Below, piece by piece: positions 29,086 through 37,214 of a DNA stretch of 64,000 nt. Made by a program: the position numbers and the translations under genes. Positions within the stretch are counted from its first letter, which is position 1. Every line of letters begins with the position of its first letter. The DNA comes from Comamonas denitrificans (lineage in GTDB: Bacteria; Pseudomonadota; Gammaproteobacteria; Burkholderiales; Burkholderiaceae_C). The stretch lies in the NCBI RefSeq assembly GCF_017368815.1, contig NZ_JAFNME010000014.1:1-64000 (forward strand). Direction: 5' to 3'. A model generated the notes under the pieces. The model searched no databases. It worked only from the letters and a program-made list of their open reading frames with translations, and was not told the DNA's origin.

Positions 29086-29748
29086 ATGAAGAAGTCCGAC
29101 ATCAGCGCTTTTTTTGCCATCTTGCAAGCGGCCAACCCACACCCGAAAACGGAGCTGGAATACTCCAGCCACTTTGAGCTGCTGGCGGCCGTGCTGCTGT
29201 CAGCCCAGGCCACGGATGTGGGGGTGAACAAGGCCACACGCAAGTTGTTTGCGGTGGCCAATACGCCGCAAGCGATGCTGGATTTGGGGCTGGAAGGCTT
29301 GGAGGGGTACATCCAGACCATTGGTCTGTACCGCAGCAAGGCCAAGCATTTGCTGCAAACCTGCCAAATTTTGCTCGAGCGTTTTGATGGCCAAGTGCCC
29401 AATAGCCGTGAGGCGCTGGAAACCCTGCCCGGCGTAGGGCGCAAAACGGCGAATGTGGTGCTGAACGTGGCGTTTGGCCAGCCGACCATGGCGGTGGATA
29501 CCCATATTTTCCGGGTGAGCAATCGCACCGGGCTGGCACCTGGGGCGACACCGTTGGCGGTGGAGCAGGCCCTGCTCAAACGTGTGCCCAAGGAATATTT
29601 GCAGCATGCCCACCATTGGCTGATTTTGCTGGGCCGTTATGTCTGCCAGGCCCGCAAACCACGCTGTTGGGAGTGCAGCGTGGCGGCGCACTGTGATTTC
29701 AAGCCAAAAACGCCGCTCAAAACGCCACTTAAAACGCCTGCGTCGTGA
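29086..29748 (+). CDS. nth: Endonuclease III
   Basis: DNA glycosylase/AP lyase for oxidised pyrimidines. The 220-residue protein keeps K120 in LPGVGRKTANVVLN and D138 in VDTHIFRV, both catalytic and with the same numbers as in E. coli. The [4Fe-4S] ligands C187, C194, C197 and C203 (C-x6-C-x2-C-x5-C) are intact. The C-terminus adds three KTPLKTP-like repeats. Start ATG 29086. Confidence 0.96.
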   Translation: MKKSDISAFFAILQAANPHPKTELEYSSHFELLAAVLLSAQATDVGVNKATRKLFAVANTPQAMLDLGLEGLEGYIQTIGLYRSKAKHLLQTCQILLERFDGQVPNSREALETLPGVGRKTANVVLNVAFGQPTMAVDTHIFRVSNRTGLAPGATPLAVEQALLKRVPKEYLQHAHHWLILLGRYVCQARKPRCWECSVAAHCDFKPKTPLKTPLKTPAS

Positions 29749-29794
29749 GCAAAGCAAGCGGGTGTGCTTGCGTGGCTACCACCGCCCCAATTGT

Positions 29795-30217
29795 TTAGTC
29801 GGCGTTTCTTAAGGGATCAGCGCCTGCGGTGGCGTTGGTTTGTATCAATTCGATTTTGTAGCCATCGGGATCGGTCACAAAGGCAATCACGGTGCTGCCG
29901 CCTTTGACGGGGCCGGGCTCCCGGGTGATTTGGCCTCCGGCGGCGCGAATTTTTTCGCAAGCGGCGTAGGCATCGGGCACACCCAGGGCAATGTGGCCGT
30001 AGGCGGTGCCCAGGTCGTAGTGGTCGGTGCCCCAGTTGTAGGTCAGCTCCAGTTCAGCCTGGGCCGGATTGCCGCCGCCAAAGCCTAAAAAGGCCAGCGA
30101 GTATTGGTATTGCGGGTTTTCCGAGGTGCGCAGCAGCTGCATGCCCAAGACCTGGGTGTAAAAATCAATCGAGCGTTGCAGGTTGCCAACGCGAAGCATG
30201 GTGTGAAGAAATTGCAT
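29795..30217 (-). CDS. gloA: Lactoylglutathione lyase (glyoxalase I)
   Basis: Isomerises the methylglyoxal-glutathione adduct, using glutathione made by GshA. The 140-residue protein begins [20 protein letters not shown]; the metal-ligand positions H5, E in [10 protein letters not shown] in YGHIALGV and E in YKIELIQ are present. Length matches the short proteobacterial Ni-type enzymes. Convergent with nth and divergent from the HDOD gene. Confidence 0.95.
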   Translation of the reverse strand: MQFLHTMLRVGNLQRSIDFYTQVLGMQLLRTSENPQYQYSLAFLGFGGGNPAQAELELTYNWGTDHYDLGTAYGHIALGVPDAYAACEKIRAAGGQITREPGPVKGGSTVIAFVTDPDGYKIELIQTNATAGADPLRNAD

Positions 30218-30285
30218 ACCCGCTATTGTCCAATACCGTGCGTGTTCGATGTGCGTAGCGCAGAAGAAACCGAAAATACCCTCCT

Positions 30286-31083
30286 ATGCACCTTCCTGAA
30301 AAACTTTCTTTGCCTTGCCAGCCCCGTGTGGTGGCCTTGCTCATGAATGAGTTGCGCAGCACCAACCCCAGTTTGCGCCGGCTCAATCAGCTGTTTGGCA
30401 GCGATCCGGTACTGGCCGCGTGGCTGCTGGAGCAGGCCAATGCCGGCATTTATCAGCTCAGCGGCATGGTGCAGACCATTCCGCAGGCGGTGGCTTTGCT
30501 GGGGGTGGCGCAGCTGCGCAATCTGCAAAAAAGGGCTTTGGGGCATATCGCCCAGAGAATCCCGGGCTTGGAGCAGCTGGGGCCGTTTAGCTGTGATTGC
30601 GCCCGCTTGGCCCGCAGCTTTGCCTCTGCGTTGTCGCTGGATGGCGGCCTGGCGTACACAGCGGGCTTGCTGCATGGCTTGGGGCAAATTGTTTTTCTGC
30701 AAACCCAGCCCCAGGTGCAGGCGGTGACCAAGATGGAGTCGTGGGCGATGGGGCCTTGGGATCCCTTGCGTGCGCAATGGGAGCGCAAACATTTTGGTTA
30801 CACCGCCACCCAAGCCTGTGCCAAGCTATTGGCGCAGTGGGGCATCCCCGCGCCGGTCACGCAGCTGATTGATGCGCTGGAGCAGCCTTTGGAGATGGCC
30901 GATTTCGATCCCTTGGTCGCCGTACTGCATTTGGCCGTCTGGGTGCAGCGTGGTCACTATTCGAAATGGACAGACCGGGAAATGGTGCGCAACTTCCCCA
31001 TTGAAGTGGCCTTGGCCATTGGCCTGGACATGGATGTGGTGCTGCAACAAGAAGCGCCCGATTGGTCGCAATCGGTTTATTAA
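30286..31083 (+). CDS. HDOD domain-containing protein
   Basis: A 265-residue stand-alone HDOD domain: a helical HD-related domain that usually lacks phosphohydrolase metal ligands. RRLNQLFGSDPVLAAWLLEQANA, the IPQAVALLGVAQLRNL turn and YTAGLLHGLGQIVF are diagnostic. Such proteins often work in signalling with c-di-GMP or two-component systems, but no partner domain is fused and no signalling gene is adjacent. The hydrolase gene starts 33 bp downstream in the same direction, so the two may be co-transcribed. Confidence 0.85.
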   Translation: MHLPEKLSLPCQPRVVALLMNELRSTNPSLRRLNQLFGSDPVLAAWLLEQANAGIYQLSGMVQTIPQAVALLGVAQLRNLQKRALGHIAQRIPGLEQLGPFSCDCARLARSFASALSLDGGLAYTAGLLHGLGQIVFLQTQPQVQAVTKMESWAMGPWDPLRAQWERKHFGYTATQACAKLLAQWGIPAPVTQLIDALEQPLEMADFDPLVAVLHLAVWVQRGHYSKWTDREMVRNFPIEVALAIGLDMDVVLQQEAPDWSQSVY

Positions 31084-31116
31084 CCTAACCCCCCCTCTTT
31101 TTCTTTATTTGCAGCG

Positions 31117-32154
31117 ATGGAAACCTTCCCTTTGACCTCGGCCATGGCCGGAGTTTTGCGGGGCCTGCACCGGGCCAAGCGCCCCGCGTTGCACAGCTTA
31201 AGCCCCGCGCAGGCCCGCATGGCCTATGCCGCAGGCAGCGATGTGCTGGAGCTGGGCAAGCCGGCGCTGCCGTGGGTTGAGGCCTTGCGCATCCCCGCGC
31301 GGGATGGCACGGCTTTGCCAGCGGTGCTGTTTGCGCCCCGCCAGGCCACAGAAACGGCGCATCTGCCCGTGCTGCTGTATTTGCACGGCGGAGGTTTTAC
31401 CGTGGGCAGCGTGCAAACGCACGAGGTGTTGTGCCGCAGACTGGCCCAGCAGGCCGATTGCGCGGTGGTATCGCTCGATTACCGTTTGGCACCGGAATTT
31501 AAATTTCCCACCGCACTGCACGATGCCTGGGATGCGTTGCAGTGGTTGTCTGTGCATGGCCCGGCCTTGGGCTTGGATACGGCGCGTTTGGCCGTTGGCG
31601 GCGATAGTGCGGGCGGCACGCTGGCGGCGGTGTGCGCAGCCTTGGCGCGGGATGCGGGGCTTGATTTGGCGTTGCAGCTGCTCATCTACCCTGGCACCAG
31701 CGCCCACCAAGACAGCCCCAGCCAGCAGCGTTATGCCCAGGGCTTGGTGCTGGAGCGGGCCGCCATTGACTGGTTTTTTGGCCACTATCTAAACACCCCG
31801 GCCGATCGGGAAGATTGGCGCTTTGCCCCCTTGCTGCTGCCCGATGCCCAGGGCCTGGCCCCAGCGCATGTTTGTCTGGCCGAGCTGGATCCCATGGTCG
31901 ATGAAGGCGTGGACTATGCCGACTTGCTGCGCATGGCCGGGGTGCCGGTCAGTTTGGAAATTTACAAAGGCGTGACCCACGAATTCATCAAAATGGGCCG
32001 CGCCATTCCTGAGGCACGGCAGGCCCAGCACGATATAGCGCAGGCACTGCGCCAAGCTTTTGCTATTGATCCGATGCGCGGCAAACCCTGCCGTTCAGGG
32101 CAGGGTCAAGAGCGCGGACGGCAAAGCCGTCCTGGTGGATTGGATTGGTTTTAA
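31117..32154 (+). CDS. Alpha/beta hydrolase (hormone-sensitive lipase family), C-terminus altered by an IS
   Basis: A carboxylesterase-like hydrolase. The oxyanion motif HGGG is at 90-93, the nucleophile S164 in GDSAGG, D258 in ELDPMVDEG and H288 in GVTHEFIKM complete the triad, so the catalytic core is whole. Its last 27 codons (from residue 319, PMRGKPC onward) are encoded by the left end of the IS605-type element. Joining TTGAT (32066-32070) directly to base 33904 gives an in-frame native ending, D318-FVIEQ-stop, for a 323-residue protein whose stop would overlap the GNAT start. The added tail probably leaves activity intact. Substrate unknown. Confidence 0.87.
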   Translation: METFPLTSAMAGVLRGLHRAKRPALHSLSPAQARMAYAAGSDVLELGKPALPWVEALRIPARDGTALPAVLFAPRQATETAHLPVLLYLHGGGFTVGSVQTHEVLCRRLAQQADCAVVSLDYRLAPEFKFPTALHDAWDALQWLSVHGPALGLDTARLAVGGDSAGGTLAAVCAALARDAGLDLALQLLIYPGTSAHQDSPSQQRYAQGLVLERAAIDWFFGHYLNTPADREDWRFAPLLLPDAQGLAPAHVCLAELDPMVDEGVDYADLLRMAGVPVSLEIYKGVTHEFIKMGRAIPEARQAQHDIAQALRQAFAIDPMRGKPCRSGQGQERGRQSRPGGLDWF

Positions 32155-32567
32155 TGCGGCGTCTGCTGCTGTTCGATGTACTGGCGAATGACAGCAATCG
32201 GTGCGCCACCACAGCTACCGGCAAAGTAGCTGGGCGACCACAGCGCTCCACCCCAAAGTTTTCTTTGGACACTGGGGTAATTTTTCTTGCGAATCATCCG
32301 GCTGGACACGCCCTTGAGGCTATTCACCAAAATCGATACCGAAACCTTGGGCGGGTAGTTCACAAGCAGGTGAACGTGGTCGTCTTCGCCATCGAACTCA
32401 ACCAGTTCCGCTTCAAAGTCTGTGCAAACGCTTTTGAAGACCTCGCGCAAGTCGTCAATCACCTCTTTTGTGAACACGCCACGGCGGTATTTGGTCACGA
32501 AGACCAAATGCACATGCATCAAGAAAAAACAGTGTCTACCGTGCCGAATCTCGTTGTTATTTCTCAT
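32151..32567 (-). CDS. tnpA: IS200-type transposase TnpA (Y1 HUH)
   Basis: A 138-residue single-strand transposase. HUH metal motif DHVHLLVNYP and the C-terminal catalytic tyrosine in VIRQYIEQQ are present, as are HLVFVTKYRRGVF and SYFAGSCGG, so it looks active. ATG 32567; a longer open frame upstream is antisense to tnpB. Its 5' end is 21 bp from the tnpB start. Confidence 0.93.
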   Translation of the reverse strand: MRNNNEIRHGRHCFFLMHVHLVFVTKYRRGVFTKEVIDDLREVFKSVCTDFEAELVEFDGEDDHVHLLVNYPPKVSVSILVNSLKGVSSRMIRKKNYPSVQRKLWGGALWSPSYFAGSCGGAPIAVIRQYIEQQQTPH

Positions 32568-32588
32568 AGACCAAAGTATAATTAAGCC

Positions 32589-33836
32589 ATGCAACGCCTG
32601 CAAGCCTTCAAATTTGAACTCATGCCTGACGGCGCTCAGCAGCGCGATATGCGCCGTTTCTCCGGGGCGTGCCGGTTCGTCTATAACAAGGCGCTGGCGT
32701 TGCAAAAAACCAATTACGAAGCCGGCGGCAAGTTCATTGGCTATGTGGCTTTGGCTAAGTCGCTGACCGATTGGCGCAAGGGGCCAGATACCCCGTGGCT
32801 CAAACAGGCGCCTTGCCATCCGTTGCAGCACGCACTGAAAGATTTGGAGCGGGCCTACAAAAACTTCTTTGCCAAACGTGCTGACTTTCCCCGCTTCAAA
32901 CGCAAGGGCAGCGGCGAAAGTTTCCGTTACCCCGACGCAAAACAGTTTGAAATCGACCAAGCCAACAGCCGGATCAAGTTGCCAAAGCTAGGCTGGATTC
33001 GGTATCGCAACAGCCGGGACGTTGTGGGCCAAGCCAAAAACATCACCATCAGCCAAACGAACGGCAAGTGGTACGCCAGCATCCAGACTGAGCGTGAGGT
33101 GCCCCAGTCACCTCCTGCGGCCACCACGGCCATTGGTATTGACGTGGGCATTGCCCGTTTTGCCACTTTCAGTGATGGCAGTTTCATCGCCCCACTCAAT
33201 AGCTTCAAGAAACACCAGCAGCGCCTAGCCCGCTACCAGCGGCGAATGAGCCGCAAAGTCAAATTCAGCAACAACTGGAAAAAGGAAAAAGCCAAGGTTC
33301 AAAAGATTCACAGCCGCATAGCCAACGCCCGCAAAGACTTTCTGCACAAGACCACCACAGCGATCAGCCAAAACCACGCGCTCGTTTGTGTTGAGGATTT
33401 GCAGGTCAGGAATATGTCCAAGTCTTCCAAGGGCAATAGTGAAAAGCACGGCAAACGGGTCAAGCAAAAGGCGGGGCTGAATCGCGCCATCCTCGATCAA
33501 GGGTGGGGCGAGTTTCGCCGCCAGTTGGAATACAAAATGGCTTGGGCTGGCGGGCTGTTTATTGCAGTGCCTGCGCACCACACTAGCCAGACTTGCCCCT
33601 GTTGCGGCCACGTTGACAAAGAGAATCGGCAAACACAAGCCAAGTTCTTGTGCGTCGATTGTGGCCATGCAGAAAACGCCGATGTGGTCGGCGCGATCAA
33701 TGTTTTAGAGCGCGGACAGCGCTTGTTAGCCTGTGGAGAGGACGGCTCTGGCCGGGGTCGAAAGACCCGGGCGAAACCAGCCTCGGTGAAGCAGGAACCC
33801 ACCGAAGCGACTATGCACGAGGTTTCTCATGCGTAG
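32589..33836 (+). CDS. tnpB: RNA-guided nuclease TnpB (IS605 OrfB)
   Basis: A 415-residue TnpB. The N-terminal helix-turn-helix region (RRFSGACRFVYNKALALQ) is followed by a RuvC-like nuclease with its three acidic residues in GIDVGIARFATFSDG, VCVEDLQVRNMSK and ENADVVGAINVLERG, and a zinc finger CPCCGHVDKENR ... CVDCGH. All catalytic positions are intact. TnpB of this family cuts DNA with a guide from an RNA overlapping the IS right end. The sequence next to that end (from 33904) would be the guide. Confidence 0.93.
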   Translation: MQRLQAFKFELMPDGAQQRDMRRFSGACRFVYNKALALQKTNYEAGGKFIGYVALAKSLTDWRKGPDTPWLKQAPCHPLQHALKDLERAYKNFFAKRADFPRFKRKGSGESFRYPDAKQFEIDQANSRIKLPKLGWIRYRNSRDVVGQAKNITISQTNGKWYASIQTEREVPQSPPAATTAIGIDVGIARFATFSDGSFIAPLNSFKKHQQRLARYQRRMSRKVKFSNNWKKEKAKVQKIHSRIANARKDFLHKTTTAISQNHALVCVEDLQVRNMSKSSKGNSEKHGKRVKQKAGLNRAILDQGWGEFRRQLEYKMAWAGGLFIAVPAHHTSQTCPCCGHVDKENRQTQAKFLCVDCGHAENADVVGAINVLERGQRLLACGEDGSGRGRKTRAKPASVKQEPTEATMHEVSHA

Positions 33837-33917
33837 CACCGTAGGAATCCCCCTCCTTCCCGCGCAAGCGGTGGCCGAAGGCTAAGGTGGGGGAGGATGT
33901 CAATTTGTGATTGAACA

Positions 33918-34373
33918 ATGATGCAGACAACACCTTCTTTTGAGATTCGCCAAGGTTCTTGGAACGATTTGGGGCGCATGGCCGGGGCCTTGCGCACGGC
34001 GGTTTTTGTGCGCGAACAAGGCGTGCCACCAGAGCTGGAGATGGATGTGCTGGACCCGCTGTGCCTGCATGTGCTGGCACTGGCTGCCGATGGCCAGGCC
34101 GTGGCCACCGGCCGCTTGGTGACAGAGGCCCCCGGCATTGCCCGCATTGGCCGCATGGCCGTGCGCCAAAGCGTGCGCGGGCAGGGCGTGGGGCGCTTGG
34201 TGTTGCACGCCTTGCTTAACGCCGCCCAGCAGCGCGGGGACCACGAAGCGGTGTTAAGCGCCCAGTTGCATGCCCAGGGGTTTTATACCCAGGCGGGATT
34301 TGTGGCCGAGGGCGATGTGTACGACGATGCGGGCATTCCCCACATCACCATGCGCAAAAAATTGCACGCTTAG
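33918..34373 (+). CDS. GNAT-family N-acetyltransferase, ElaA-like
   Basis: A 151-residue acetyltransferase. LRTAVFVREQGVPPELEMD is typical of the ElaA-like group; the acetyl-CoA loop is RMAVRQSVRGQGVGRLVL, and QLHAQGFYTQAGF follows. The substrate is unknown. The gene begins 15 bp past the IS right end, and its start would have overlapped the stop of the hydrolase gene before insertion (ATGA). The only GGAGG upstream is inside the IS end, 20 or so bases away. Its stop codon is now formed by the flanking TTA plus the first base of the MITE. Confidence 0.88.
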   Translation: MMQTTPSFEIRQGSWNDLGRMAGALRTAVFVREQGVPPELEMDVLDPLCLHVLALAADGQAVATGRLVTEAPGIARIGRMAVRQSVRGQGVGRLVLHALLNAAQQRGDHEAVLSAQLHAQGFYTQAGFVAEGDVYDDAGIPHITMRKKLHA

Positions 34374-34532
34374 AACGTGTTCATGATCTCGAATGAAGGT
34401 GTGGGGGATGCGGTTCGGGATGGGTTGCGAGGCGCAAACCACAGCAATAGCTTGGCTATTGCGAGGATTTGCAACGACGCAGACCGCCCGAAGCCGCGCC
34501 CGCACACCCATGAGGAGATCGTGAACACGTTC
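34373..34532. mobile_element. 160-bp palindromic MITE-like element
   Basis: The ends are inverted repeats: GAACGTGTTCATGATCTC at the left and the complement of GAGATCGTGAACACGTTC at the right (one mismatch in 18). Complementarity continues with interruptions through the whole element to a central hairpin CAATAGC...GCTATTG. TTA flanks both sides (34370-34372 and 34533-34535), consistent with a 3-bp target duplication. No coding capacity; the mobilising transposase is not in the window. Confidence 0.82.
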
Positions 34533-35435
34533 TTAAATATCGTCCAGCAACGGGTAGGGCAGGGGCAGCAGCGCCAGGGCCACCCCGTTGGCTTGCAGTG
34601 CTTGCGCTGCGGCCTTGGTTTGGATAGCTATTACCGCAGACCATTGGCCATTGTTACCAGGATTTGGTGCTGAAATGACGACCAATCCTGCGGGCTCATC
34701 TGCATTATTGATAGCAAATACTTCGTCCCCTGGGGCCACCGCCCCAGCCGCCTGGGCCAGGTAAGCGCGGCGTTTGAGCGTGCCGCGAAACTGGCTGCGC
34801 GCCACCACCTCTTGGCCGGGGTAGCAGCCCTTTTTAAAGTTCACGCCGCCCACCGATTCGTAATTGAGCATTTGGGGAACGAATTGCTCGTACACCGCCG
34901 CCGACACCAAGGGCACCGCGCTCATCACCTCCAGCCATTGCCAGGTGGCCGTGGGCAGCTGGGGGACTGGGGGTGGCGCAGTGTCGGCGGGGGCCAGCCA
35001 CAGGGCGCGGGCATGGTCGGCCCCTGGGGGCAGGCCAATGGTGTGCGCCGTGCCATCGCTGTGCACCTGCCAGGCGCTGGCGCAGGGGGCGGGCACGCTG
35101 GCACCGACCAGGCCCCACAGGGCAAAGGCCTCGCTGGCATCGTCGAGTTGGCATTGGGCGCGCAGTACAAACATGCGCAGGCGCTTGAGTGTTTGCGCCA
35201 AAAGGCTGCGCTCGCACACCAAAAGAATCGTCTGCGCATCGGGTTTGATGCCAATAAAACTGGCCTGCATGCGCCCTTTGGCGTTGCAAAACGCGGCCAG
35301 CCGGGCCTGGTCCGGCCCTAGCAACACAAAGTCTTGCGAGAGCTGGCCATGGATGAACTGGGCGGCATCGGCCCCCCGGGCACGGATAACGCCCCAATGG
35401 GGCAAAGGGCTTGCGCCTGAAAAAGTCTCGGTCAT
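34533..35435 (-). CDS. ygfZ: Folate-binding Fe-S cluster repair protein YgfZ
   Basis: A GcvT-like protein of 300 residues that helps maintain certain iron-sulfur enzymes with tetrahydrofolate. The signature KGCYPGQE lies at 202-209 (NFKKGCYPGQEVVARSQ). N-terminal GVIRARGADAAQFIHGQLSQDF fits the COG0354 group. Start ATG 35435; the frame extends upstream to 35498 with unconserved residues. The stop codon TAA coincides with the TTA flank of the MITE. Divergent from mltG over 45 bp. Confidence 0.92.
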   Translation of the reverse strand: MTETFSGASPLPHWGVIRARGADAAQFIHGQLSQDFVLLGPDQARLAAFCNAKGRMQASFIGIKPDAQTILLVCERSLLAQTLKRLRMFVLRAQCQLDDASEAFALWGLVGASVPAPCASAWQVHSDGTAHTIGLPPGADHARALWLAPADTAPPPVPQLPTATWQWLEVMSAVPLVSAAVYEQFVPQMLNYESVGGVNFKKGCYPGQEVVARSQFRGTLKRRAYLAQAAGAVAPGDEVFAINNADEPAGLVVISAPNPGNNGQWSAVIAIQTKAAAQALQANGVALALLPLPYPLLDDI

Positions 35436-35480
35436 GGGTGAATTATCATCCCGGCTCTTTCCCTTAAAAGGCATGGGTTT

Positions 35481-36497
35481 GTGCGACGTATTTTTCAATT
35501 TCTTTTCTTGAGCCTGGTGCTGCTGGCGTGCGCAGCAGGCGCAGCGGCGTGGTGGTTGAGCCAGCCGCTGACTTTGCGCAACCCCACGGTGGAGCTAGAG
35601 ATTGAGCCCGGCACCGCCCCGCGCGCCGTGGCCCAAACGGCAGTGGCTGCTGGGGTCCAGACCGATGCGCGGCTGCTGTACGCATGGTTTCGCCTTTCGG
35701 GCAAGGACCGCCAGATTCGCGCCGGCAATTACGAAATTTTGCCCGGCACCACGCCCTACAGCCTGCTGCAAAAACTGGTGCAAGGCGATGAAAGCCTGGT
35801 GGCCATCACCTTTGTGGAGGGCTGGACATTTCGCCAAATGCGTGCGGCCATCGCCAAAGAGGCCACCTTGAAGCCCGACACTGCAGAGCTGACCGAGGCG
35901 CAAATCATGGCCGCTTTGGGCAAGCCCGGTGTGCCGGCAGAGGGGCGCTTTTTCCCTGATACCTACACCTACGCCAAAGGCAGCAGCAGCCTGGCCGTGT
36001 TGCGCCGTGCGGCCGCAGCGATGGACAAGCGCCTGGCCCAAGCCTGGGAGCTGCGCGACCCCGCCATCCCCTTGAAAACGCCGGAAGAGGCGCTGATTTT
36101 GGCCAGCATTGTGGAAAAAGAAACCGGCCAAGCCAGCGATCGTGCGCAGGTGGCGGGCGTATTCACCAACCGCCTGCGCAAAGGCATGCTGCTGCAAACC
36201 GACCCCACGGTGATTTACGGTCTGGGCGAAAACTTTGACGGGCGGCTGCGCAAAGTGCATTTGCAAACCGACACGCCATGGAACACCTACACCCGCCCCG
36301 GCCTGCCGCCCACGCCCATTGCCATGCCGGGCAAGGCCGCGCTGCTGGCCGCCGTGCAGCCGGCCAGCACCCCGGCTTTTTATTTTGTTGCCCGGGGCGA
36401 TGGCAGCAGCCAATTTAGCGCCACCTTAGAGGAGCACAACCGGGCAGTGAACCGCTATATCCGGGGCAAGGGCGGCCCCGCCCCGGAAGCACCCTAA
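35481..36497 (+). CDS. mltG: Endolytic murein transglycosylase MltG
   Basis: Cleaves nascent glycan strands in the inner membrane and so helps end polymerisation. The 338-residue protein has a signal anchor (FLFLSLVLLACAAGAAAWWL), a LysM-like part around GTAPRAVAQTAVAAGV, and the YceG/MltG catalytic domain with E212 in ASIVEKETG, QTDPTVIYGLG, NTYTRPGLPPTPIAMPG. The GTG start (35481) is followed directly by the basic residues of the anchor. mltG-tmk-holB-pilZ-tatD is a conserved proteobacterial order. Confidence 0.95.
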   Translation: MRRIFQFLFLSLVLLACAAGAAAWWLSQPLTLRNPTVELEIEPGTAPRAVAQTAVAAGVQTDARLLYAWFRLSGKDRQIRAGNYEILPGTTPYSLLQKLVQGDESLVAITFVEGWTFRQMRAAIAKEATLKPDTAELTEAQIMAALGKPGVPAEGRFFPDTYTYAKGSSSLAVLRRAAAAMDKRLAQAWELRDPAIPLKTPEEALILASIVEKETGQASDRAQVAGVFTNRLRKGMLLQTDPTVIYGLGENFDGRLRKVHLQTDTPWNTYTRPGLPPTPIAMPGKAALLAAVQPASTPAFYFVARGDGSSQFSATLEEHNRAVNRYIRGKGGPAPEAP

Positions 36498-36557
36498 ATG
36501 CCCTGCATCCCCCGAATCCAGCATCGCCATGGGCCGTGCGCAACACCTAAGCAATGA

Positions 36558-37214
36558 ATGAGTAACACCGGTTTTTTTCTGAGTTTTGAAGGCATTGATG
36601 GCGCGGGCAAATCCTCGCACCTGGATGCCTTGGCCGCCGCCCTGCGCCAAGCGGGGCACACCGTCACCCTGACCCGTGAGCCTGGCGGAACGCCGTTGGC
36701 CGAGCAGCTGCGCCATTTGCTGCTGCACCACGCCATGGACGCGCACACCGAGGCCCTGCTGGCCTTTGCCGCGCGGCGCAACCACGTCTGCCAAGTCATC
36801 GCCCCGGCCCTGGCACGGGGCGAGGTGGTGATCAGCGACCGCTTTAGCGATGCCACCTTTGCCTACCAAGGGGCCGGGCGGGGGCTCGATTGGGATCTGC
36901 TCCTGCAATTAGAGCGCCTTACGCTGGCTGGGTTTGGGCTAAACCCCGATTTTGTTCTAAAACCAGACTTAACGCTGTGGTTTGACCTGCCCGCTGCGGT
37001 GGCCGCCCAGCGCCTGGCCAGCGCCCGCCTGCCCGATCGGTTTGAAGCGCAGCCAGCCCCATTTTTTGCTGCCGTTGCCGGAGGGTATGCCCGCCGCTGC
37101 GCGGAAGATGCGCCGCGCTTTGCCCGCATTGAGGCCGATGCCCCGCGCCCCGCCGTTTGGCAGCAGGTGCTGGCCGCCGTGCAAAGCCGGGGCTGGCTGA
37201 AGGAGGGCGCGTGA
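36558..37214 (+). CDS. tmk: Thymidylate kinase
   Basis: Phosphorylates dTMP to dTDP. 218 residues; P-loop [11 protein letters not shown] (11-21), [14 protein letters not shown], the [18 protein letters not shown] block and [16 protein letters not shown]. The lid region around residues 150-160 has a moderate number of basic residues. Its stop overlaps the holB GTG start. Confidence 0.96.
   Translation: MSNTGFFLSFEGIDGAGKSSHLDALAAALRQAGHTVTLTREPGGTPLAEQLRHLLLHHAMDAHTEALLAFAARRNHVCQVIAPALARGEVVISDRFSDATFAYQGAGRGLDWDLLLQLERLTLAGFGLNPDFVLKPDLTLWFDLPAAVAAQRLASARLPDRFEAQPAPFFAAVAGGYARRCAEDAPRFARIEADAPRPAVWQQVLAAVQSRGWLKEGA

Larger units (their letters stand above)
32071..33903. mobile_element. IS200/IS605-family insertion sequence with tnpA and tnpB
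   Basis: A 1,833-bp element with divergent tnpA and tnpB. The left end has hairpins ACCCTGCC/GGCAGGGT and GGACGGC/GCCGTCC before tnpA; the right end has an imperfect CCCCCTCC...GGGGGAGG hairpin followed by ATGTCAA. As in this family there are no terminal inverted repeats and no target duplication. The 5-bp flank TTGAT (32066-32070) is a known target type for the group. The boundaries are inferred from these marks and from the perfect restoration of the interrupted reading frame when 32071-33903 is removed. Confidence 0.88.

Noticed and set aside
32589-33836. Cas12-type CRISPR effector
   Set aside because: Length, the adjacent tnpA and the lack of a repeat array make this an ordinary transposon TnpB.
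34620-34740. Dispersed palindrome inserted in the 3' coding part of ygfZ
   Set aside because: GGATAGCTATTACCGC resembles a family arm, but no complementary second arm was found, so chance or a decayed copy cannot be separated.
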